From an uncultured Acidobacteriota bacterium (GTDB lineage Bacteria; Acidobacteriota; Vicinamibacteria; Marinacidobacterales; SMYC01), in assembly GCA_947259165.1 (NCBI GenBank), contig CAMYKY010000004.1:46481-110480 (forward strand): a stretch of 64,000 bases of DNA, written 5' to 3'. A program made the translations under genes and the position numbers. The notes beneath the pieces were generated by a model. It did not search any database, was not told where the DNA came from, and was given only the letters and a program-made list of their open reading frames with translations. Below are positions 48,089 to 55,315 of the stretch, piece by piece; the first letter of the stretch is position 1; each line of letters begins with the position of its first letter.

Positions 48089-49486
48089 GTGAAGCTATTT
48101 CTTCTCCTGGCTCTGTTCGCTCCCCTGTGGAGCCCACTCGCCCAACAAACGGCGAGCGAGCTGACGTCGCTTACCTTGACACCGACTCAGGACGGGCTCG
48201 TCGCCGTTTTACAAGGTGATGGAGCGCTCGAACATCGTGTCGTGGAGGAGCAAAACCCGGGTCAACGTTTGATCATCGACGTGCTTGGCGTCAGGAATCC
48301 GCTGAGGCACTACTACCCTAGCGAATCGCACCCTTTTCTGGAACGCGTTCTCATGTACGAATACCCCGAGGCGACCAACCCGAATCAGTCGGGTCCGCTG
48401 GCGCGGATCGTATTCGAGCTCAAGCGAGACGTTGACTACGAGGCAACATCGCACCACGACGAGATTCATGTGACCTTCTGGGAGCCCGGCACGCTCCCGG
48501 CGGCCGAAAGTAGCGTCGATCCAATTGCGGCAGTGGCTCCCATGGACCTCGACTCGGATCCAGCCGATTCGCTCGACATACGCGCCGGAGAAGGGACACC
48601 CGACGACGAGGGAGTCGACGCGCCTCCGGAGATCGAGATAGATCCCAATATTCCCGAGAACGTGAACATCCAACCGGCGGACATACCGCTGTCTTTGTTC
48701 TTCTACCCTTCGTCGACCGAGAGCGGCGACTACCGTCTCGGCCCAGAAGATGTCATCGAAGTGCGCGTCTTCGAGCTCGACCAACTCAACCGCAAAGTCC
48801 GAGTTTCGGGTGACGGGTTCATCGACCTGCCGCTCGTAGGGAGCTTTCGCGCCGCAGGCCTTTCCGCCGAAGAAGTCGCTCTCGCGGTCGCCGACCGGCT
48901 GCGCGACCGTTACGTGCAGAATCCCCAGGTATCGATCTTCATCGTGGAGTTCAACTCTCAGAAAGTATCGCTCCTGGGCGCGGTGCAAGCCCCATCGACG
49001 TACCCGCTCGTCGGTCAACGGCAGCTACTTCAAATCCTTGCGGAGGCCGGAAGTTTGGCTGCGGACGCAGGCAAGACGCTTTATATCTTCCGACAAACTG
49101 AAGATGGACGAAGCGCGCGGCTGACGGTTCCCTTGAACGAGTTGCTGCTGCAGGGCGATCCTCGGTGGAACATCACGCTACTGCCAGGCGACGTGGTCAG
49201 CGTGCCTCCGGAAGAGGCCATCGCCATATCGATTCTCGGTGCGGTGAACTCGCCAGGCGTTCACAAACTGCCCGTCGGAGACGAAGCGACGCTTTTGAAG
49301 GCGGTCGCGCTTGCCGGCGGTCTCAATGAGCGCGCGTCCAAGAAAGGGATTCAAATCAAGCGCCGCGAACCCGACGGGCACGAGACAATCATCAAAGTGA
49401 ACCTGGGTGACCTCCTTGCGGGCAAGCAAGCGGACGTGATTCTCATCGAGGGCGACGTCGTCGTCGTGAACGAGAGTTTCTTCTAA
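48089..49486 (+). CDS. Polysaccharide export outer-membrane protein with N-terminal AMIN domain
   Basis: A 465-residue secreted protein. The signal peptide (1-20, ending SPLAQQ) lacks a lipobox cysteine, unlike Wza-type lipoproteins. Residues about 25-132 form an AMIN-like beta domain (LTLTPTQDGLVAVLQGDGAL, RLIIDVLGVRN, RIVFELKRDVDYEATSHHDEIHVTFWEP), a fold that binds peptidoglycan in AmiC and PilQ. After an acidic, proline-rich linker, residues about 214-310 are the polysaccharide export (OPX) domain (YRLGPEDVIEVRVFELDQLN). Two SLBB-type domains follow (VSLLGAVQAPSTYPL and ISILGAVNSPGVHKL). Predicted role: periplasmic/outer-membrane exit for the glycan. GTG start. Confidence 0.9.
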   Translation: MKLFLLLALFAPLWSPLAQQTASELTSLTLTPTQDGLVAVLQGDGALEHRVVEEQNPGQRLIIDVLGVRNPLRHYYPSESHPFLERVLMYEYPEATNPNQSGPLARIVFELKRDVDYEATSHHDEIHVTFWEPGTLPAAESSVDPIAAVAPMDLDSDPADSLDIRAGEGTPDDEGVDAPPEIEIDPNIPENVNIQPADIPLSLFFYPSSTESGDYRLGPEDVIEVRVFELDQLNRKVRVSGDGFIDLPLVGSFRAAGLSAEEVALAVADRLRDRYVQNPQVSIFIVEFNSQKVSLLGAVQAPSTYPLVGQRQLLQILAEAGSLAADAGKTLYIFRQTEDGRSARLTVPLNELLLQGDPRWNITLLPGDVVSVPPEEAIAISILGAVNSPGVHKLPVGDEATLLKAVALAGGLNERASKKGIQIKRREPDGHETIIKVNLGDLLAGKQADVILIEGDVVVVNESFF

Positions 49487-49539
49487 TACGCCAGAGAGGT
49501 ACCCGCGTCGTCGGTGCTTCTTTTGGCTGGTCTTAGGGT

Positions 49540-49698
49540 CCGGGCAAGAATAGATTTCCATCCTTGGGCCCCTTTCAGTAAAGGACGCCCGCCTGGCAAG
49601 GCGCAAGGAGCGAATCATACCTAGATCTATGAACGACTTGCAGCGAAGCCAGGCGGGATGCATCGGCGTCCAAGAATGGGGAGTTATTCTTGCCCGGG
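49540..49698. repeat. Nested-palindrome intergenic element (REPIN/MITE-like)
   Basis: In the 334-base gap 49487-49820, the only gap above 300 bases. The outer arms GGGCAAGAATA (from 49542) and TATTCTTGCCC (to 49695) are perfect inverted copies. Inside them are CCATCCTTGG and CCAAGAATGG, then GACGCCCGCCTGGC and GCCAGGCGGG with GGCGTC. The centre is a smaller palindrome around TACCTAGATCTATG. The whole ~157-base stretch could fold as one long hairpin. No open reading frame or transposase is present. The rest of the gap shows nothing recognisable. Confidence 0.75.
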
Positions 49699-49820
49699 CT
49701 CTTAGTTGCCCTGAGTTTTCTTTCCCTCTGGGGCGAGGCGAGAGGCGGCCACGAGTGCCCAAGCAGGGTGCGATGAGCGGCGTCCCTTTCAGCGTGACCG
49801 TCTGGTAGGCCGGCGGTCCT

Positions 49821-51011
49821 ATGCGCCTACTCGTCTTGTCGCTTTTCGGCGCCGCCGGCGTTTTGTACTCTCGCGCGGCGATCGAGTCGTACCGCGAAGA
49901 AGTATTGGCCAGACAGGCGTCATCGCCCGACGCTCCTGGTGCGCTCACGTCAAGTAACCCGAGCGAGCCACGGCTGCACCCCGAGGCAAACCTGGGACGA
50001 CTCAGAGCAGCGTTCGCATCTGGAGAGTACACCGACGACCTGCAACCGTATCTCGAACGCGCGCTCGCCCAGGCGCCCACGTTTTATCAACCTCCGTTTC
50101 TCTTGGCAGCGTTCTACGCAAACCGGCTAGAACACCCCGACGTCATCCAGAGCAGCTTCGAGGCCGCCATCTCCCGCTTCCCTAGCAACGGCCGCCTTCA
50201 CCTCAGCTACGCGGAGTGGCTTCTGGCTCCCAGAACCACCGCCGCTTACCGTTCATATCGCTCAGAGTCGAGCTCCGACGAACGAGACGCCGCGGAGAAG
50301 GCGACCCGGCATGTGTCGCGGGCCACGACTCTCGAGCCCGACCTGGTGGCTCGCGCACTCGAACTGATGCTTCGATTCCGAATTCCCGTGAACACCTGGA
50401 CCGACGTCCTGCCCGACAACGAGACATCGCGCCAGTTGATCCTTCGCGCCGTCGATCGCGCTCCGCGCGATCGCAGTGCACGCCGCGACCTCCTCACGAC
50501 TTATCTTTCTCGAGCGAACGACTTCTCAACTCTCAAAGACCTGTCCCAGTTCGGACGCACCTGGGACGAGCCCGAAATCGCACTTGCCGCGTCCGAGACC
50601 TGGCACCACAAGGCGCTCTCGGACAGCACCGGCTCGCAGCTCACGCAAGCGACGTTGAGTCTCGCGCGCGATTGTCTCGACAACGCACAGCCCGATCGCG
50701 CCTACGACGTCGTCCGAACGACCGTCTCGGTCCTTGCGGAGCGCGAGCTCGTCGAGGCCAACGCGGAGCTGCTCGTGGGTACGGGGGATTTGTACCTCGC
50801 GCGCGGGCAGATCGCGATGGCGCAGAGTCTGTTCACCGAAGCCGCAACCCTGTTTCCTTATCATGCAAAGGCCTACCTTGGGCTGGCCCATGCCTACCAG
50901 CAGGCCGGCGACCCAGACAGTGCGATCGTGGAGCTACGCCGCGTCCTAGAGCTCGACCCGGAGAACAACCAGGCCCGCGCGCTGCTCGACGCGACGCAGG
51001 AGAGGCGCTAG
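49821..51011 (+). CDS. Tetratricopeptide-repeat protein
   Basis: A 396-residue protein. The N-terminal hydrophobic segment (MRLLVLSLFGAAGVLYSRAA) is a signal anchor, so the rest is probably periplasmic. The chain is largely helical; the clearest TPR units are in the last 120 residues (LVGTGDLYLARGQIAMAQSLFTEAATLFP, AYLGLAHAYQQAGDPDSAIVELRRVLELDP). Its TAG stop overlaps the GTG start of the ligase-family gene (TAGTG), so the two products are probably made together and may interact, as with TPR partners of O-antigen ligases. Confidence 0.8.
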   Translation: MRLLVLSLFGAAGVLYSRAAIESYREEVLARQASSPDAPGALTSSNPSEPRLHPEANLGRLRAAFASGEYTDDLQPYLERALAQAPTFYQPPFLLAAFYANRLEHPDVIQSSFEAAISRFPSNGRLHLSYAEWLLAPRTTAAYRSYRSESSSDERDAAEKATRHVSRATTLEPDLVARALELMLRFRIPVNTWTDVLPDNETSRQLILRAVDRAPRDRSARRDLLTTYLSRANDFSTLKDLSQFGRTWDEPEIALAASETWHHKALSDSTGSQLTQATLSLARDCLDNAQPDRAYDVVRTTVSVLAERELVEANAELLVGTGDLYLARGQIAMAQSLFTEAATLFPYHAKAYLGLAHAYQQAGDPDSAIVELRRVLELDPENNQARALLDATQERR

Positions 51012-52645
51012 TGCCGTTCGCGTTGGCTGCACTGATCGGCGTCGTCGCGTGGGGCCTCGGAGGCTATGCGCCGTGGGCAATGTTGTTTCTCGAGATCGCC
51101 TGCGTCGCTCTGACCGGGTGGCTGGTAACGACCGTCGTCTTTTCGACGAGCCGAACAACGCGCGAGCGAAACCTCGCCATCGCGCGCAGCCAGCGGCGTT
51201 TTTGGGGGCTCTTCCGCAAAGGAGGCAGACGCAGCACTAGCGAAGTCGAGATTCTCACGCCGCCCGACCCGGTGGATCGGGAAACGAAGCCACCGGCTCC
51301 GCAACACCCTGACGCGCCTCCGGGACCCGCAGCCTTCTACGTCTTCGGCTACCGGTTCACGCGTACGGGAGTCGGCACCCTGGCGCTCGCGATTACGACT
51401 TGGATGGGGCTGTCCCTCGTCCCGTTGTGGGCATCGTGGCTAGCAGTGGTCTCGCCGAGAGCCTTGGCATTGCGAAACGAGATCGCCTCCCTCATAAATG
51501 GCGACGCGGTGACGTCCGCGCCGTGGAGCGTGACGCCGTTTCTCTCCTATCAGGACGTGCTGCTATGGATCGCGTACATGATGGTTTTCTGGATTACGTA
51601 CCAGCTCGCCGCATCATCGCGCTCGGTGCGCCGACTCAGTGTCGGGCTCGTTGCCGTCGGTGTCGCATCGGGGGCTTACGGGCTCGTGCAATGGTTGACA
51701 ATCGTGGGGGCAACTCTAGATGAAGGTGGACCGAGTGGCGGCTTCATGGCTACCGGCAGCTTCGGCAATCGGAACCACTACGCTTTCTTTCAAGAGATGG
51801 TGCTTGGGGTTAGCTTGGGTTGGCTGTTGTTGCGTTGGAGCGAAGCAGAGACGCGTGCGCGGGACCGCGTAGCCCGGCAAGAGGCGCGCGCACAAAGCGC
51901 TCTGATCGCGATCGGCGTAGCCTGCATCACGCTGAGCCTACTTTTCTCGTTGTCTCGCTCTGGCATTACGTTCGCGTGCGCCGGCGGTGCAGTCTTTTTC
52001 TTCCTGTCTCGAACGTCGAGAAACCGCTCCCAAGCGAAGCCGGCGTCGAATGTCACGGCTGTCGTGGCTACATTCGGACTTCTCCTCGTCGCCGCGACCT
52101 TGTGGATCGGGATCGATCCCGTTTTGTCCCGATTCGAGCTCGTTCCACAGGAGCTGCAAATGAGTGAGGACGGCCGGGCGGCCGTTTGGCGCGACAGTCT
52201 GGGGGCGGTCGAGGATTTCTGGTTAACGGGCTCCGGGTTGAGCTCGTTCCAATACATCTACCCCGCATACCGAAGCTTTGGGGGTCGGCGTTTCTACTCA
52301 TGGGCCCACAACGACTATCTTCAGATTGCGATCGAGTTAGGACTTCCTGGACTGCTGCTCATAGCACTCATCATTGGGTGGATCGTTCGCCGCGCGCGGC
52401 GAGTTCGCTCCCTGCTTCACGGCCAACCTGCCTGGGCTCACCTCCACGCCGGGTATTGTGCCGGCGCCCTCGCCGTTGCGCTGCATAGCTTCACCGACTT
52501 CGGGCTCCACCTTCCCGCAAATGCAGCGCTGTTCGCAGTGTTGATTGGTGTCGTCACCGGGCTCTCGCCCGATCGTGTATCCAGCCGCCGGAGAAAGACG
52601 ATACGGAAGAAGAAGCTGCGTCGGTCCGCGCCAGTGGTTGCGTAG
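51011..52645 (+). CDS. O-antigen ligase / polymerase family membrane protein
   Basis: About 544 residues and some 12 membrane spans. FMATGSFGNRNHYAFFQEMVLG is the Wzy_C/WaaL-family hallmark (G-x-F-x-N-x-N-H), and SLSRSGITFACAGGAVFF and AWGLGGYAPWAML fit the same family. The large periplasmic loop with GSGLSSFQYIYPAYRSFGG and HNDYLQIAIELGLPG is where catalytic residues of ligases lie. A ~60-residue cytosolic insert (about 60-120) is not usual. The GTG at 51011 gives the normal N-terminus. It would ligate or polymerise glycan on the carrier at the periplasmic face. Confidence 0.87.
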   Translation: MPFALAALIGVVAWGLGGYAPWAMLFLEIACVALTGWLVTTVVFSTSRTTRERNLAIARSQRRFWGLFRKGGRRSTSEVEILTPPDPVDRETKPPAPQHPDAPPGPAAFYVFGYRFTRTGVGTLALAITTWMGLSLVPLWASWLAVVSPRALALRNEIASLINGDAVTSAPWSVTPFLSYQDVLLWIAYMMVFWITYQLAASSRSVRRLSVGLVAVGVASGAYGLVQWLTIVGATLDEGGPSGGFMATGSFGNRNHYAFFQEMVLGVSLGWLLLRWSEAETRARDRVARQEARAQSALIAIGVACITLSLLFSLSRSGITFACAGGAVFFFLSRTSRNRSQAKPASNVTAVVATFGLLLVAATLWIGIDPVLSRFELVPQELQMSEDGRAAVWRDSLGAVEDFWLTGSGLSSFQYIYPAYRSFGGRRFYSWAHNDYLQIAIELGLPGLLLIALIIGWIVRRARRVRSLLHGQPAWAHLHAGYCAGALAVALHSFTDFGLHLPANAALFAVLIGVVTGLSPDRVSSRRRKTIRKKKLRRSAPVVA

Positions 52646-52801
52646 ATCTTGTTGCGGCTTCGGCTCGACGGAAGCGCGGGCACGGGCACGGGCACGCACA
52701 CGATCTGAAACTCCTCGAGGAAGAGCGGCTTGTTGCGGTGTGTTAGGATGTCGGCGTTTTTTGAAGGTGACGGCGGGGACGTCGAGGCGCGGGAGGGGAT
52801 T

Positions 52802-53749
52802 TTGAACGGGACAACGGCAGCCTTGGTTTTTTTTGTACTCGTCGGCATTTCGATGTCGACGGCATTGGGCAATGACGACAGCATCTTGCCGGAGGTTCCG
52901 GACGGGGCGCAGGCGGTGTCGTTGTTCGGAGAGGCCTTGATGTCGTCCGCACCCAGTGACGCGGCGGTTGAGAAGTATTTGGCTGCGAAAGCAGACTATG
53001 AAGCCAATCCGGCGGATGCGGACAACATCATTTGGTACGCACGACGAGCTGCGTATACAGGCGACTACCGCGAAGCCATCCGCATTTTCTCCGAAGGCAT
53101 CGAGCGCTTCCCCAGCGACGCCCGTATGTATCGGCATCGAGGTCATCGATACGTCTCTATCCGGGAGTTCGACCGGGCGATCGTCGACCTAGAGCACGCG
53201 GCGAGCTTGATCGAAGGCACTGCAGACGCCGTCGAGCCGGACGGCTTGCCCAACGCAAAAAACATCCCCATCGGAACGCTGCACAGCAACGTCTGGTATC
53301 ACCTCGGACTTGCGTATTACCTGAACAACGACCTGGAAAACGCGCTGCGCGTCTACCGCACGGCGACACAAAACGCCCGTAACGACGACAAGATCGCCTC
53401 GACCACCCACTGGCTCTACATGACGCTGCGTTTACTCGGACGCGACGCAGAAGCGGAGAAAGCCCTCGAGGCGATTCGCGCGGACATGGACATCATCGAG
53501 AACTTCGTCTACCAGCAACTCTGCCTCTTCTATAAAGGCGAGCTTGCCGAAGACGCCATGACCGGTGGTGACCTAGCGTCGAACGACGCCATGGAGTACG
53601 GCATCGGCAATTGGTACTTCTACAACGGGCAGCCGGACAAAGCGCAAGACGTGTTCGAGCGTTTGATGCAAGGAGAAAGCTGGGCGTCGTTCGGACGCAT
53701 CGCCGCCGAAGCCCACTTGCACCGCACCTCTACGGGCGAGAGCCAATAG
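52802..53749 (+). CDS. Secreted tetratricopeptide-repeat protein
   Basis: About 315 residues. The TTG at 52802 is preceded by a strong GGGAGGGG Shine-Dalgarno at a good distance and gives a clean signal peptide (NGTTAALVFFVLVGISMSTALG); the frame also offers an ATG at 52748, which would put a charged stretch ahead of it. The mature part is TPR/Sel1-like helices: WYARRAAYTGDYREAIRIFSEGIERFP, MYRHRGHRYVSIREFDRAIVDLEHA, WYHLGLAYYLNNDLENALRVYR, NWYFYNGQPDKAQDVFERLM. Probably periplasmic. Function unknown; position suggests a scaffold for the polysaccharide machinery. Confidence 0.75.
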   Translation: MNGTTAALVFFVLVGISMSTALGNDDSILPEVPDGAQAVSLFGEALMSSAPSDAAVEKYLAAKADYEANPADADNIIWYARRAAYTGDYREAIRIFSEGIERFPSDARMYRHRGHRYVSIREFDRAIVDLEHAASLIEGTADAVEPDGLPNAKNIPIGTLHSNVWYHLGLAYYLNNDLENALRVYRTATQNARNDDKIASTTHWLYMTLRLLGRDAEAEKALEAIRADMDIIENFVYQQLCLFYKGELAEDAMTGGDLASNDAMEYGIGNWYFYNGQPDKAQDVFERLMQGESWASFGRIAAEAHLHRTSTGESQ

Positions 53750-53816
53750 CGCCAGATCTTCCTTTCCATCAGGAGCTTGACGGCGAGCGGGTGGTTCCTC
53801 TACGCTCATCGCATTC

Positions 53817-54887
53817 ATGACATCGCTACCTGATGGAAAGCTACCCAACAAGCTCTTGAAAGAGCTCTTGTCGAAGCTCGCATTCGACGACGTCCATCTC
53901 ACCGTAGGGCCGGCTCCCGGCGAGGACGCCGCGGCAATCGACCGCGGTGATCACTACTTACTGCTTGCCGCCGACCCCATCACGTTTCTGCCGAAACGCA
54001 TCGGTTGGTACGCAGTGCAAGTCAACGCAAACGACATTGCGGCCATGGGGGGCAAGCCCCAATATTTTCTATCGACCATCCTCCTGCCCTCGGGCCAAGC
54101 GACGGATGAGATGGTCCGCGAGATCCTCACCGATATCGGAAGTGCTTGCCGCGAGCTCGGATGCCTCGCCGTGGGCGGCCATACCGAAGTGACGGGAGGG
54201 ATCGATCGGCCGATCGTCGCGGGCGCCATGGTAGGCGAGGTCGAGCGCGAAAGACTGGTCACGTCGGCTGGTGCCACTCCCGGCAACATGGTGCTCATTA
54301 CCAAGGGGGTCGCGGTCGAAGCGACGGCAATCCTCGCGCAGGAGAAGGCTGACGAGATTCGCAAGGAGTTCGGCGACACATTCCTCGACAAAGCGTCTCG
54401 ATTCCTTGACGATCCCGGACTCTCGATCGTCCCCGACGCTACCGCGGCCGCTGATGCCGGCGGGGTCACTGCGATGCACGACGTGACCGAGGGAGGAGTC
54501 GCCACCGCCCTGTGGGAGTTGGCTGAAGCGTCCGGCGTCGGGCTGGTCGTGAGTGTGTCGGAGATCCCACGCTTTTGGGAGTCTACGCAACTCGCCGAGC
54601 ACTTTCATTTCGATTTGTTGGGGGCGATTGGCTCGGGCGCGCTCGTTTTGACCGTGAGCGAGCCCGAGACCAAGGGCGTTCTCGAGAGCCTAGAAGAGCA
54701 CGGAGTCGAAGGGTTCGTGATCGGTCGCGTGACGGAACAAGATCAGGGCGTCAAGATGCTACGTGGCCAAGAACAAGTGGACCTTCCGCGGTTCCCAACG
54801 GACGAAGTCTCGAGAGTTCTCGCCACGAGCTCCGCCGCCTCGGCGAGCTCGGACACTTCGGCCATCTCGGGAAATGAAGAGAGTTGA
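53817..54887 (+). CDS. AIR synthase-related protein (HypE-like)
   Basis: A 356-residue protein of the PurM/HypE/SelD superfamily of ATP-dependent enzymes. GEDAAAIDRGDHYLLLAADPITF is the N-terminal ATP/metal region, VNANDIAAMGGKPQYFLSTILLP the core, and GGVTAMHDVTEGGVATALWELAE the AIRS C-terminal signature. It lacks the HypE C-terminal Cys motif (PRIC) and the SelD N-terminal Cys/Sec, so hydrogenase maturation or selenophosphate synthesis is unlikely. Related orphan AIRS proteins have no known role. Its stop overlaps the next gene (TTGA), tying it to two membrane proteins. Confidence 0.82.
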   Translation: MTSLPDGKLPNKLLKELLSKLAFDDVHLTVGPAPGEDAAAIDRGDHYLLLAADPITFLPKRIGWYAVQVNANDIAAMGGKPQYFLSTILLPSGQATDEMVREILTDIGSACRELGCLAVGGHTEVTGGIDRPIVAGAMVGEVERERLVTSAGATPGNMVLITKGVAVEATAILAQEKADEIRKEFGDTFLDKASRFLDDPGLSIVPDATAAADAGGVTAMHDVTEGGVATALWELAEASGVGLVVSVSEIPRFWESTQLAEHFHFDLLGAIGSGALVLTVSEPETKGVLESLEEHGVEGFVIGRVTEQDQGVKMLRGQEQVDLPRFPTDEVSRVLATSSAASASSDTSAISGNEES

Positions 54888-55315
54888 ACACGCCGCTATC
54901 GACTGCAGCAAAACTCTGCCTGTCCGCATCCGGCTTTTTTTTGTTGGCAGGATTGTGTTTCGGCGTCTGGAAGTATTGGCACATTTTCAATAGTTTTGAT
55001 CATCGCGCTCCGGTTTACGTCGACATCGCGCATCGCGCGTCGCTTCTCTATAGCTTCGCCGCTCTCGTCATGATGACGCTCGTTGCGTACTCGCCGTACT
55101 CAATAACCGTGCAACTGATAGCCACCGTGGTGCCAATCTTCTTCTTCGCGGCCGCCATCGCCTCGTACGTGTTGCACGGTTTTCGCGACGACACCGAAAA
55201 TCAGTTCGAGCAGAGAAATTTTATGACGACTTGGGGGATGGTGGCTCTCGTCGCCGGCGAAATCGGCGGGATTTCCATTTTGCTGTGGGGATTTCTAGCT
55301 AACGAGGTCTTTTGA
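54884..55315 (+). CDS. Small membrane protein, function unknown
   Basis: 143 residues with four predicted spans (about 8-29, 46-70, 75-98, 112-138) and short loops. The second span is preceded by VYVDIAHRASLLYSFAALVM and a conserved-looking HGFRDDTENQF loop joins spans three and four. I do not recognise a family. The TTG start overlaps the AIR-synthase stop, and the YfhO gene begins directly after its own stop, so the three are co-transcribed. Confidence 0.65.
   Translation: MNTPLSTAAKLCLSASGFFLLAGLCFGVWKYWHIFNSFDHRAPVYVDIAHRASLLYSFAALVMMTLVAYSPYSITVQLIATVVPIFFFAAAIASYVLHGFRDDTENQFEQRNFMTTWGMVALVAGEIGGISILLWGFLANEVF

Noticed and set aside
52670-52700. GGGCAC tandem repeat (GGGCACGGGCACGGGCACG)
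   Set aside because: Three short units in a small gap with no inverted partner or other copy seen; probably simple-sequence drift.
53817-54887. Selenophosphate synthetase or hydrogenase maturation HypE
   Set aside because: No N-terminal Cys/Sec for SelD, no C-terminal Cys motif for HypE, and no hydrogenase or selenium genes nearby.
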